DNA from: Ichthyophonus hoferi
Taxonomy: Eukaryota > Opisthokonta > Ichthyosporea > Ichthyophonida > Ichthyophonidae
DNA: 42,491 nucleotides
Assembly (NCBI GenBank): GCA_002751075.1
Contig: NAOQ01000432.1
Span: forward strand, 22,744-65,234
Direction of reading: 5' to 3'
Below the pieces are notes generated by a model that saw nothing but the letters and a program-made list of their open reading frames with translations, was not told where the DNA came from and made no database searches. Made by a program: the position numbers and the translations under genes. Shown here piece by piece: positions 1 to 11,732 of this stretch (position 1 is its first letter; each line of letters opens with the position of its first letter).

Positions 1-455
1 TGTTTAGTACAGTCTAAAGGGTAAATTTACTATGTTTTTAAAGAGTGTTAGTTATTGGTTTTTTTTTAATTATGTACACAGTGATTGATGATAAACATGA
101 CATGAAGATTCAGAAATGAATCTTTGAGTAGGTATTGGTTGATTTGCTTACAACAACAGTTGATTTGTAAGCTCTTGAATGATCATTTGTATCTTTTTAT
201 AATCAATTGGACAACTTGTTCCTAAGAACAAGGAATGAATTTATACAGGTGTAATAAGGACGTGATGAACCTGGCTTGACATGGTTCGATAATTATATAA
301 TTAGAAAACCTGGACTTGGCTCCTATTTATAAATTACAAGAATAAACATAATTATTTAAGTACTTATTGAGCATTTGGTTGGATAGTTATTAATCCCTTA
401 AGTCAAGACACACTAGTTAAACCTAATACCACCTTCAAATGTAAATAATCTGTAG

Positions 456-628
456 GCATGGTCAAAAAGACAGAATCCATAACAACCAAAGAGAAAAAGA
501 AGCAGAGAATTACTTTCTCACCAGACTTGAGTGATGATCAATCCACCCAGAGACACCTCTTTGCGGAAGACATCAACTCCACCAGCCAAGAAACCAGTGA
601 AGCAGAGTCAAGTGCAGAGTCAGAGTAA
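456..628 (+). CDS. 3'-terminal exon of an unidentified Ser/Glu-rich protein
   Basis: An AG acceptor at 454-455 is followed by an open frame that ends in TAA at 626-628. From the ATG at 458 the frame has 56 codons plus the stop. It could be a complete small protein, but the acceptor-like sequence just before it makes a last exon more likely, with the rest lying left of the window or unrecognised in 1-455. The composition is unlike the AT-rich background: a lysine-rich block (KEKKKQR), then RITFSPD, then a tail rich in Ser, Glu and Asp ending SSAESE. RITF fits the loose protein phosphatase 1 docking pattern (R/K-V/I-x-F), but such short motifs occur often by chance. I do not recognise the family. 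The codon choice and the absence of AT-driven residues are the reasons to call it coding. Confidence 0.5.
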
Positions 629-864
629 AATAATCCATTATTTTTTTTGATTTTTAAGAGGAGTCATCACACACTGCTACAGATTACAATATAGATATAT
701 TGATTAATATATACAGTTTTATAAAAGCTAAAGCAAATAATTGATATATATTTGTGTTGTGTAATTATTAACTATAAACTTTGCTAAAATATATTGTATG
801 TATGCATGCCAGTGAGTATTGATGTTGAAAGATTAAAATATAATAACCTGTTGAAAATAAGAAG

Positions 865-1265
865 TAGAGGCAGGAGTGTTTCTGTGACCTATATTTTCTT
901 AGAAGGAGAGATAATATTGACTTAAGAAGGGGTTTAACTTGTCCCTTTGCACACATGGAGTACATATATGCTAAGACATTTTTGTTGAAGAAGAAGAAGT
1001 CAGCAGGACTTGTCTTAGGCAGGATGCCTGAACAATATGTTATTTGGACCCCAAAACATACGATCTGAAATGGCTTATTATGTAGTCGCAGAGCTTCTGC
1101 TATTGGCTGGTTCTATTTTTATCGATCATCTTGGATTGTCATTAGCACCAATAAATTAAATTAAATCGTTTTTTCCAGAATACATATGTAATAATAATTG
1201 TTCATGATATCAAATGATTATAACTATATAAAGAAATGCCCAGATTATATATTCCTGTTTTAACA
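865..1265 (+). repeat. Repeat R1, copy 1
   Basis: About 400 bp. It shares with the copies at 2246-2632, 2636-3198 and 3690-4110 an ordered series of blocks: a GTGACCTATATT-like start, a GGCAGGATGCCT-like block, ACACCAATAGATTG-like and TATATAAAGAAATA-like blocks, and a fixed end TCCTGTTTTAACA. The fixed 3' end with nothing conserved beyond it marks an element boundary. A TATA-like box near the CA end would suit a solo LTR of an old LTR element, but a non-autonomous DNA element is equally possible. No coding part is seen. Confidence 0.7.
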
Positions 1266-1690
1266 TAAAATATTGATATTGTGGTTAAACTGGGTCTGTG
1301 TGGATGGTTGGGTGTGTGATACTTATTTGAAAAAACAATAACAAGAATTTAGAGAAATGAAATGTATTAAAATAGTATATATATATATATTATTTAATAA
1401 TTGTAGCATTACAGTTTACTTTAAAAGAAATCGATAGATGCGCACTGAGTAACTTTTACCATGATTATAAGCCTATATAACCAATAACTTTGTGTTTACG
1501 TGAAAGGATTACGTTTAACTGTGAATTTAATGCTAATGTAGGCAACTGTACAAAGTGTTTTTTTCAGTTTGTATAGTAATCATCAATATTATGTTGTAAT
1601 TTTTTTCTCCCTGTGCTGCAGTTGTTATCTCGTTGTGATACAGGTATTATTGTCGATTTCAGCTTAGGTAGTAATTATTTTACGCATATT

Positions 1691-1798
1691 GAGGGTGGCA
1701 TCTAGCTATTACAAGCAGAGAATTGAACATAAAAACTGTACAGCCTGTATTCAATATTACTACAAAATTAGGGTCCCTAATCTATCTTAGATAGAGCA
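1691..1798 (+). repeat. Repeat R2, copy 1
   Basis: About 108 bp related to copies at 12669-12775 (+), 29804-29913 (+) and 39773-39880 (-). Shared blocks are AGGGTGGC, TAGAGAATT, AAAACTGTA-TAGCC, TTTATTCAGTA-CACTA and a terminal hairpin. In this copy the hairpin is TCTATC-TTA-GATAGA. Short, non-coding and dispersed on both strands, so SINE-like or part of an old LTR; family unknown. Confidence 0.65.
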
Positions 1799-2245
1799 TT
1801 TTTATACTTTATAAGAATAGTACTTCATATATAAAATAATTTAGAACCCAGCATTAATTAAATTATGTAATTTAAAATATAGCTCTTTTGCCTGTTGTAT
1901 ATGTAACTGTACTTGTCAAAAAGTTCGGAATATTAATATGCTTTTACTGGGCGAAACTTTTCATATATAAATAAAAACAGTATTTTACTGATAAATTTGT
2001 GCGAATTTGTGTGAACTTTTGATTGATCTCAGTTTGTGCTGTAGTTAATATTGTCAATTTCAGACGGTGGCTGATGATTAAAAAAATGAGACATCAGAAT
2101 TAAAACTAAAATTAAAATTGTCTATTCGATCCCATTACACAATTCCGTATGCCGGTTCCGTTGCAGACAAAAAGAAAGAAGCATTTCTATGCAATGTTGG
2201 ATTAAAGTAAAGATTGATTCGGTCCCTGTGTCCTATATACATTTA

Positions 2246-2632
2246 TGATAAAACATGAATATTTAATTGTTTGAATATTTTTTTATATAGTTATAATTAT
2301 TTAATATTATTAGGAATGATTATTGTATACAGTCTGGAAAAATAACTAATGCAATCTATTGGTGTTAAATAGCGTTCCAAGATGATTCATCAAAAATGAA
2401 GCAGTCAATGGCAAAGACCCTGCGACTATACAATGGTCATTTCAGATCATATACTTTGGGGTCCAGATAACATATTGCTTAGGCATCCTGCCTATGAAAA
2501 ACCCTGCAAAATTGTTTAATTATAAAAAAACATGTCTTAGTACATCTTTTGTCCGTGTATGCAATGGGACACGTTAAAAATCCCCTTAATTCGGCACTCT
2601 CTCCCCATTTAAATATAGGTCACAGAAATGTT
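2246..2632 (-). repeat. Repeat R1, copy 2a, inverted relative to copy 2b
   Basis: The reverse complement follows the R1 consensus from the GTGACCTATATTTAAATGGGG start to a diverged end near 2246. Together with copy 2b on the other strand it forms a head-to-head pair. The inner ends make a palindrome of nearly 40 bp per arm around 2627. Confidence 0.7.
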
Positions 2633-2635
2633 CCC

Positions 2636-3198
2636 GTGACCTATATTTAAATGGGGAAAGAGTGCCGAATTAAAGGGCATTTTAACGTGACCCACCGCGT
2701 ACACTGAGTACAAATATGTTAAAACACATTTTTATTACTAAACAAGTCTGCAGGACTTGCCATAGACAGGATGCATAAGCTATGTGCTATCTAGACCCAA
2801 AACATACGATCTCGATTTTGACATGGGTTATATAGCTATAAGATCTCTACCATTGGCTGGTTTAATTTTGGTAGATCACCTATTTCTATCTAGCACCAAT
2901 AGATTGCACTAATTATTTTCCCAGTTCACAAAAGACACTGAGGGCCACTAGAATTATCGAATCTTGTCTGAATGATTTATGCTATCGTGCTCTAATCTTA
3001 TGCGCTCTAATCTTATTGACCCTATAGTTAATTATTTCATTAATTCGAGTGCTCACAATTGTATGTAGTATGTATTGACCAATACCTTTACCTGATTAAG
3101 GATCTTAGCTACATATGTAATAATACTTGCCAATAATATTAAATGTTTATAGCTATATAAAGAAATATCCAAAGTAATCAAATATTCCTGTTTTAACA
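2636..3198 (+). repeat. Repeat R1, copy 2b, carrying an insert of about 170 bp
   Basis: R1 in plus orientation, ending TCCTGTTTTAACA at 3198. Compared with copies 1 and 3, about 170 bp of unrelated sequence sits at roughly 2935-3110, between the CCAG block and the ACATATGTAATAATA block. That is either a later insertion or a segment lost from the other copies. Confidence 0.65.
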
Positions 3199-3689
3199 CT
3201 CCCCCATGATTTAGGCGAAATATTTCATCAAGGACATAAAAAACATAAAAAAGGAATATGAAAAGAACCTTAACATAATGACTACTTAGCTGTAGACTTG
3301 TGGCTCTCTAAAGAAGTGACTTTGGCATGGCACCCAAGGTTTTTTTTTTAAGAAGGGAAGATAGTTACCAGACTGTACGCATACGTGTTCTTGCTGGCTC
3401 TGGCTCTGGCTCTGCTGCAGGCCCTGGCATCTGGCGACTGGCAGCTGAGTTGGGTGTTGCCCAGCTGTTTTTACAATACCTTGGTGTCGCTTTGAGGCTG
3501 GAAATGTTGATAGTTGAAACGCTGATTTTTAAGACAAAGTGTAAATGTTGTAAAATTGAATCCCCACACGTAAAGGTCAGTGGATAGATGTAATATTAAG
3601 GTAAAGTGTTTTCGGCATTTGTGGATTGTTGGCTTAATAGTATTACCGGGTTTTGTGACCATGATAAACTATTTAAGCTTTTTCTGCTA

Positions 3690-4110
3690 TCATATTGGGA
3701 ATAATAAATAAAGATGGAAGCGTTCCTATGCTCTATATTTGTTTGGAAGGGGAGATAATACTGAATTAAGAGGCGTTTTAACGTGTTCCTTTGCATACAC
3801 GGAATACAGATATGGTAAGACGCACTTTTAATATTAAGCAAGTCTGCAGGACTTGCCATATGCAGGATGCCTAAGTAATATGTTATCTGGATCCAAAAAC
3901 ATGTGATCTGAAATGGCCTATTGTAGAGTGGCAGGGTCTCTGCCTTCGACTGCCTCAATTTTGATAGAACACCTTGGATTGCCGTCCAACACCAATAGAT
4001 TGTACTATCAGACTATCAGGTCACGTATGTAAGAATAATTGTTAATAATATCAAATGTTCATAACTATATAAAGAAATACATAAAATAATTAAATATTCC
4101 TGTTTCAACA
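3690..4110 (+). repeat. Repeat R1, copy 3
   Basis: Same block order as copy 1, ending CCTGTTTCAACA at 4110. It lies just downstream, in the genome, of the end of the zinc-finger gene, which is transcribed towards it. Confidence 0.7.
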
Positions 4111-4117
4111 ATTTATA

Positions 4118-4250
4118 GTTGAGAGGAAATATTGAATTAACGGGAGTTTTAACATGAACCTTTACATGCACCGAGTACAGATAGGCTGAGATATATTTTT
4201 ATTATTAAAAAGGTCAGCAGAAGTGAAGGGCTATGCCTAAGGTCTATACT
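4118..4250 (+). repeat. Repeat R1, partial copy 4
   Basis: The first part of R1 only (GAGAGGAAATATTGAATTAA onward). It begins eight bases after copy 3 ends and stops before the zinc-finger stop codon. Its TTTATT at 4198-4203 reads AATAAA on the minus strand, about 100 bp past the stop of that gene, so the repeat fragment may supply the gene's polyadenylation signal. Confidence 0.6.
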
Positions 4251-4302
4251 GGCTATTGTTTTCTGGACTACAGTATGTACTAGTAATTAATTGCTAATAT
4301 AT

Positions 4303-5538
4303 TTAACCTTCAACCAATGTCTGGATCTCGTTAAGTATTAAGTCTAGATCATCAGTGTTTGTATTCATCTTAAAAGTGGGGAATATGCTTTGATCGAACT
4401 GACTTTCAAATGTTGAAGCCCGACAAAACTGAGTGTCAACTAATGACAATATTGGTACACTGGAAAGCATTGTTGAACCAGAAAAGGGGGTTATTTGACG
4501 GTCTGTAGTATTCATGTTTGACAGATCAACATTAATACCTGGAATTTCTATATCATACTCCATCATGGACCTATACTTCATATTGTAAGGAGATGGGGTA
4601 TGTATATTATATGGTACTAGTGTAGAAGACGTGTCATTGTTAAGATTGGAGGTTGTTCCCGGTACAGAAGAAACAATAAGGTTTTCTATGCCTAATGGTT
4701 TTCTCATTATATTTATATCATTTTGTCTTGTCAGCAAGTCTTCTGCTCCCATTGACAATTCGCTCAAGGGGTGTATGATATTTGATGGTGTAGAGAGTAG
4801 TGTAAAATCATTAATGTCAATATCGTTGACAGGACTCATAGTTAATAAATTGTAGAGTGGTGTGGACAAAGGTTTATCTTGTCTCAGGATCTTTTCTTTT
4901 TGGAAAAAAATTGGTAAATTTTCATTGCTTAGCGTGTTAAAAGTTGTTATGTCTCCTACTGTAAGTATCTGTGTAACAGATTCTGAAGAAGAAATATCTG
5001 GAGTGTCATTTTTTGATTGTTTGTGTTTCTTTTTACACTTAGTAACAGCACTCTTGGCTCTGAAAGTAGGCTTTTGGTCAACGCTTGATCCTTCATTACA
5101 CATTTTAAGATATGATTTCATTGAACAATCCATAGCATCGTGCTTCAATCGAATGTGAGTTGCCAATGAAGATTGGGTTGCATACCGTTTACAACATTTT
5201 TCATTTGGACACACAATTTCTCGTGTAAGTTCATTAAATGTCCGCCGATGCCTAATAGGTACGCCAGAATTTGCAGGTGGACTCAAATAAAAGGACATTT
5301 GTTTGCCAACCATTCGATTGCTCCCCTTTTCAACCATATTAGTCTCCTGCACAAGGAAAGACATTGAGAACTTTCCTCTTCCACCAACGTTTCCCTGTGA
5401 ATTACTACAGGAGTTACTGCGACCTGGATGAGGTCGCTTAAAAAATTTGGGTAAAACGGTCACAGGAGGCTTTGACGTATATGTAGGACCAGGCAGCAGC
5501 GTGGACTGATTGAAATAATTGTTGGTTTGAAAAGACAT
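4303..5538 (-). CDS. Single C2H2 zinc-finger protein, probable transcription factor
   Basis: A 411-aa open frame without introns, ATG at 5538-5536, TAA ending at 4303. It has one finger of form C-x4-C-x12-H-x4-H, using Cys110, Cys115, His128 and His133, with the core KRYATQSSLATHIRLKH. This resembles the KRYxTxxSLxxHIxxKH fingers of solitary C2H2 proteins in fungi, plants and protists more than the tandem fingers of animal proteins. A basic run near residues 167-176 (KCKKKHKQSK) could be a nuclear localisation signal. The C-terminal 200 residues are rich in Asn, Ser, Thr and Asp and end in an acidic amphipathic segment (DDLDLILNEIQTLV) that looks like an activation domain. Its role as a regulator is inferred. 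One finger alone binds DNA weakly, so dimerisation or partners would be needed. An additional 5' non-coding exon cannot be excluded. Confidence 0.85.
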   Translation of the reverse strand: MSFQTNNYFNQSTLLPGPTYTSKPPVTVLPKFFKRPHPGRSNSCSNSQGNVGGRGKFSMSFLVQETNMVEKGSNRMVGKQMSFYLSPPANSGVPIRHRRTFNELTREIVCPNEKCCKRYATQSSLATHIRLKHDAMDCSMKSYLKMCNEGSSVDQKPTFRAKSAVTKCKKKHKQSKNDTPDISSSESVTQILTVGDITTFNTLSNENLPIFFQKEKILRQDKPLSTPLYNLLTMSPVNDIDINDFTLLSTPSNIIHPLSELSMGAEDLLTRQNDINIMRKPLGIENLIVSSVPGTTSNLNNDTSSTLVPYNIHTPSPYNMKYRSMMEYDIEIPGINVDLSNMNTTDRQITPFSGSTMLSSVPILSLVDTQFCRASTFESQFDQSIFPTFKMNTNTDDLDLILNEIQTLVEG

Positions 5539-7666
5539 AATTGGAGGGTAGTGAGCTTACAGCAGCTATTAAAGATATAAAGGTTTAGATGCGGGTTTTT
5601 TTTTTGGCTATATTGTAGTATGTATGCAATATTCAGGGCTGTTTCAAGTTTGTTAATACTTTTGGTGCTGTTTTGAAATTGGCAGTTATAGTTTATAAGC
5701 AGGATATTCTTAAAGAAAGTTTCAATACGCCTATAAAAAGAATCGTGTCTTATTTACGTAAGTGAATAACAAAATACCTGTTTAACAAAGTCGAAATATA
5801 CTTTTGAATGTGAATGTGTTTTATTGTTTTATTTTTGTGTAATTCAAAAAAGATCAAATAATAATATATATTGCAGTGATTGTTATTAAGGAGATCGTAA
5901 TACGTATACAATCAGTAGCAATATTATATTCTGTTGTGGTGTTGGTAAGGTAATTAATTAACGTATATATACTTGGTAAGATGATGCCACAGTTACTAGT
6001 ACAATTATCATGATAATGCAGCAATAAGGAGGTGTAATCTATCTATCGTTAAATTTTTTTGACAAAAATCATTACGTGATATTTCTCTAATTATAAATAT
6101 TTTGAATTTTAAGTTATGGTGTCCCGATTGAAATTTAAACACTTCTATATACATAAAAATAGGATGTAGCAATTTCCAAAATTATAACTATCTGTAAAAA
6201 TACCCATTTTTTATTTTTTATGTTTATTTATTTTTTTAGAGAAGTTTGAACATACTTTTATTATAACAACTTTTTTCAATTAAATTATGCTTTATCCAAT
6301 GAATACTAGTTAACTCTGGTAATCGCTTGTAATCTTCTCCTAGTATAATGACTACGATAAAGGCCCGGACCATTTGCCAATCTGACCGGTGTGTATACAC
6401 GACGTTCATTCGACCATATTATATATGTTTTCCTGATATACAGCCAATACAATGAGTGTTTAGATGACGTAGCGTTTCAATTTTATAAACTACAAAGTTT
6501 CTACAGTGTTCTATCTACCATACACTTTACTGTATTAGTAACGGTTATTTTCAGACTGTCCCTAGTCTATCTTTTACTGCGTTATCATATGCTTTTTTCA
6601 GTTTTTCACCAACATAAATACTAACTGTGTATGGATATCTAGGCCGTTCAGTTATGTATTTCTTTTATTTTTATTTATGACTATTCAGGGGCAATGATTG
6701 GCTATAGATAGATTGCACGTGATAGATCTTCCAATCTTAAGTAATTTGATCATTTGATCACTATCGGTCATTGTAGGCTCGCTCCTCTTTCGATTATTGC
6801 TTTTCTTCTTCTTTTCTATCCAGACTTCTTTTAAAGTAATATTTCACAATTAACAGAGATATAATTAAATAGATTTAATAGAAAATTTTCAAGATCTATT
6901 TTTCATTTATATTTCAATGAAATATATTATATTTTGTGTGAATAGATAGATTCACCTACAGGTATACTAAGTAATAGCGTGAAATTTTGGCTGGTATAAG
7001 GTAGACAAGTTGTTAAGATACTTCTCAGACATAAATCTAGCAGTAAATAATAAATTTAAAAAAATTTGTCATTATTTATGTACAATAAAATAATTAATTT
7101 TGATATATTATTGCAGGTTTTATGTTTGTGAGAAAAATACTACGCTTTATGATCTTTAAGCTAGGTAGATCAATTGATCTAATTAACAAGATCAACTTTA
7201 TCCTATAATTGCGCTTATGAAATAGAACATGACCGTGGAAATATTCACAAATTAGTACTACAGGGCCATGGTGCGGCCTAATTCAAACAACATAAATTTA
7301 TTATATTGTCTTTTAGAAAGTTTAATAATAATCTGACAAAGATTGAAGGAAGAGAATTAAAAAAAAAATCAATGTCGATGTCAACTCTTATTAACTTTCT
7401 TTAAAACCGAGCATCTACATAATTTAGATATTTCTTTATATGGTTACAATTATTTTGTTGAAACCAAGGCGTTTAATGTTTTTTTTTGTTCCATCCGGCT
7501 TATTCCTTTATGTTACAAGACCTAGCCCTCCAGATAAGGACACAACAGTGTAAAATTATCAAGATAATATCAGTCAGTCCTAGTAGGTGTCTGTAATCTT
7601 TCGTAAGTTTTATTAGCCAAAAAGGATACTTATGACTTGGTCCCATTTAAGTTAATGAATACAGCT

Positions 7667-7698
7667 ATGCGGGTGTTAATTTTGGTTAACACCCGCAT
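7667..7698. repeat. Perfect hairpin, 13-bp arms
   Basis: ATGCGGGTGTTAA at 7667-7679 and its exact reverse complement at 7686-7698, separated by six bases. The GC-rich arms stand out from the AT-rich surroundings. Function unknown; it could be a fold-back element end, a protein-binding site or a transcript hairpin. Confidence 0.9.
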
Positions 7699-10612
7699 TA
7701 ATTAAATAAAGACATGGAATTATAAAAATATCAACAACAACTAACAATAAACACTGTTCTCAGTCGTCAACATTTACTCTTCAATTTACGTTCTTTATAT
7801 TTTTTTTATATCATGTCTATAGTAGTTGCCAAAGAAGTAGTAGATAATCCAGATGTTTTACTAAAAGACCAATTACTAAAGTTTAGTGTTAATTCTTCTG
7901 ATAATAATAATACCACAGCTATATATACACAGCCACAATTAGACTATAGTTATTGCATATACAATACATGACCAAATAAGAAGGTAAACGCTTCCATATC
8001 CATTGATCAACAGAGGAGATTCAAGAGCAGCTAGCTAGAGCTTGAGCCTGCCTTTTACCTGACTATGACAGCCTAATAGAACTCAGTACAACATATACTA
8101 GTCCTATTTTCAATATATTTAATATAATTGGTATTTTTTTATTGATTATTATTGCAAATGTGATTTATCTTGAATCTATTATCCCTATCTAAGTTATCAA
8201 TGTCTCCTTCAGTGTGCAATACTTAGTAAAGAAAACCAAGTTAGCCATTTTGTTGCTTTATTTAATCGTTTACATCGTGATTAAGAACCGTGTTCAATGC
8301 TAGCGCAGCTAACACGTTATATGCCTATTAGACTCCCTAGCTAAGTGTTTCGTTTGTCCTTGGATCTAAAATCTATTGACACAATTAATAATATTCAAAT
8401 ATCTTTGGCTGTGTACTGAGTTTGATTATTATTAATTTTGCGCCAAGTAGTAAAGCATTATCTCATGACTACTTCTAATCATTTATGTGTTCTAATACAA
8501 TAAACTAGTTCTACTTAAATTTAGTTTATATGTACGCAATAATCGTACATAATTGTATATAATACTTTATGCTCTGTTTACCTATAATAAAGCTATAAGG
8601 ATCTATAGCAATCTGTAATAGTTCTAGTGATTATACCATATCATTAATTACCTTGCGTTGTACACTACTCAAAATGTTTTAAAAGCTATTACGTCATGGC
8701 CGCACTAATGTTTTAAATGGGTAGATTTCTGATGGGATGTGGTTAATTATAACTAGCTAATACAAATATGACTATTAATTAAAGGTTACATACGATAATG
8801 TAAAACACTTCATTGATAATTCTTTAAATTGTACAATGAATATTTTATTAATTTGAATATTCCATTACATAATAAATAAAAAAACATTTCCCAGCCTATG
8901 TACCATATGCTAGAACAATTGATGTCATATTATATTATATTACATTATTAAATGCAAGCATATTTAAACATATATATCTGTAAACATATACAAAAATAGG
9001 TAACTATACATCCACAATAACAGTAGCGTACCCATGTATTCACATATTTATATGAACCTATTATGTTATAGCAATATATATACAGGCACTACTCTATGCA
9101 GATGATTATACTTACCATCCAATAGCCTTTGAGATTGATTTAAAATATTAGATGATTGACCCCAGAAGTAGACACTTTGTCCAATCTCGAACCACTTCTT
9201 GTTGACACATAGGATTAAGGCAAAGGATAGATAGCACGGAGTGAAGTTAGAATATGCATGGGGTATAACATTATGTGTATGATAGCAAATATATATATAT
9301 ATACTGTGATTATCATTATTTATTTTGTCAAGGACTTCCGTTGAACGAGATTCCTAAGATAATCATTTAATCACAATAAAAATAAAACTAACACACTGGA
9401 CCAAGTATTATGTGATATTGTTGGAACCAAATCGGTCACTGCACTTTTGCAGAACATCCTATAGCATCATATTTTCTTATCACTAGAAAGAAAGGACGTT
9501 TATTCCTTGTTAGGTTTATAATGATTCTTTGTAAATTATCAATGTTCCTTCTAGGTTCAATGCTTGGTACTGTTATTATAATTGACATTTCAGTAGAATT
9601 AGTTTGATAATTCAAACAACCCGTAGACTAACTTACACTAATCGAGATTAAGAATAAGCTGGCTAGAGTTTTAGACTGTTGTTAACCTGAAAACAACATC
9701 CATATATAACTCAGTATAGCAGATACTACTTTTATTTCCAATAGATTGATTACTTCAAAATATAGAAGAGTATATCGATATCTTACTATGATAGTTAGGT
9801 AATAAAGTTAATGACACCTGGGCGGAAGAAATACCAACATACATTTTTTGTTGCGCCCGATTCTCCATTAGGTATTTGTTCTTGTACTTATAGTAGCAAA
9901 CTTTGCATCTCAAAGACAAATGTTCACCAATGTCTCCATTATTAATATTGCGCCGTTCACACACACAATAAAACCCACAAACATACAAACAAACAACAGT
10001 AGACATGTGAACGACAAAAAATCAGATAACGATTATATATTCTCATAAAACTTTTATCGGAGCAATTTTACTCCCGTTTGATTGATCCGGTTTAAACGAG
10101 TGTTTAACATTAGACCAATAAAATAACAATACAGAATTATTTGGTTACGTGTTGGACCTGTTAGTATTTCATACGAAAGACCCCAAATTCAAATTGTGGT
10201 TTGATAATAAAGGCAAGGTTTATAATTAATAATCATATTTATTCTTGCAGATTTTTTTCCTAAACATATTTTAATTTAAAACTGTAAAGCGCTATAATGT
10301 TATAGTTTTTAGAACCTTGATATTTTACACTACTATGATAAACGTATCTGGCCATTTAATCGGATTAAATTGTGGAATTTGTCCACAGACTTTAGTAGGA
10401 GGCTCTAACTGAAGCTTAATATCAGTACAGATCAGCTAGCTAGCCCAGCAAGAACAACAATTATACAACACCCAATTGGAGCCCCCGAAGCCTGTGGACG
10501 AGTCACAAGAACGATTATAGATTGCTATAGGATCTACCTATCTCAATCTCTGAAGTAGCACTTGGCTCCATGGTAGCGCGATAGCGTAGTATACAATTTA
10601 TTATTGGTCCAG

Positions 10613-10660
10613 ATCTTGCGAATCGCAAGATATTAGCGATCGGAATGCGATCGCTAATAT
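10613..10660. repeat. Two abutting perfect hairpins
   Basis: Hairpin 1 has 8-bp arms ATCTTGCG / CGCAAGAT around AAT (10613-10631). Hairpin 2 has 13-bp arms ATATTAGCGATCG / CGATCGCTAATAT around five bases (10630-10660). The two share the AT dinucleotide at 10630-10631. Both contain GC-rich cores rare in this region. Confidence 0.9.
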
Positions 10661-11732
10661 TTGGCAATTGTAGCAATATGTAGTGCAATCTAAACCTGTT
10701 TATTTATCTAATATCCAACATATTTTTTATAAATTCGTTGCAAGACATCTATGATATTTATTAAATAATAATTTTTAGTGTGTATTAATATTAAAGTTAT
10801 CTCCTTTATAGCTAAAAATTGGCTTTAGAAAAGCTCAATAGTCCTGTTAAGCACTTGCTGCTGAATTAAAAATACCACAAAAACACGAGGAACCACCAGG
10901 TTAATTAATGCATATCGAAAACAATATATATGTATATAAAAATGCATAGTTGCAGTTTGAATTTAGTAACTGCAATTTTTGTAACGATTCCCTTTCCTGA
11001 AACAGATAACTTTGAGTAGTTAATTTTCACTACCACAACCATATAGAGCTTGAGATAGGAAACTACCGTCCCAGATAAAGCAAATAGATAGAATGCCAAA
11101 AAATATATTTACCATAAAAATTAAGTTTTGTTGAGAATCCTGTTGACCTCAAGGAAAAACATATCGGGTATTATAGTAGAAAAAGAAAATAATTTAATTT
11201 TTCTCTATATATACTTTTTTAGTATCGACCATAATATTAAAATTATATTCGCGTATACTACCTCATTGGTTCTTCATTCACAACGCTGATAATATTGTTT
11301 CCGACCACTTCAATTTATGTTTCTCGATTTAACAGTTTCACCCAAATAATTGTATTGATTGATGTCTTGGTATATCACGTTTTCTAAATCAAAAAAATTC
11401 TATCCAGAGCTACGTGAATATTTCAATTTTGCCTATTTTTTATTGCAATTTCAATCTCAATAGAATTAAATATTACCCGAGTTTAGTAGAGACGGGTTCA
11501 ATCAGTAATGGCTAATAATAATAAATAATCAAATTACATAAATATTTCGACTTTTTCATTATTTTTATTTTTTAAAAGATAAAAATAATTTCATTATTCA
11601 ATAAAATATCAACAAGAAAACACCATTTAGTTGATCAAGAGGATGGGATGTGATTCTTTCAATAACATAATCAGCGATTTGTGATACACCACGCTATGAT
11701 AGTTGTGTATAACGGTTTTATATTCATCAAGT

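Larger units (their letters stand above)
629..4302. other. Spacer filled with dispersed repeats; no gene seen
   Basis: Between the Ser/Glu-rich exon and the zinc-finger gene there is no convincing exon. The stretch holds three near-full copies and one partial copy of repeat R1, one copy of repeat R2 (1691-1798), and a GC-rich patch at about 3385-3470 with a (GGCTCT)3 run. The short open frames here do not look coding. Confidence 0.7.

Noticed and set aside
6391-6624. 77-aa hydrophobic open frame
   Set aside because: Composition follows the AT-rich background; no motif and no splice context.
9755-10006. 83-aa minus-strand frame with CKVC
   Set aside because: One CxxC pair without a second pair or any recognisable domain; not enough to call a gene or an element fragment.
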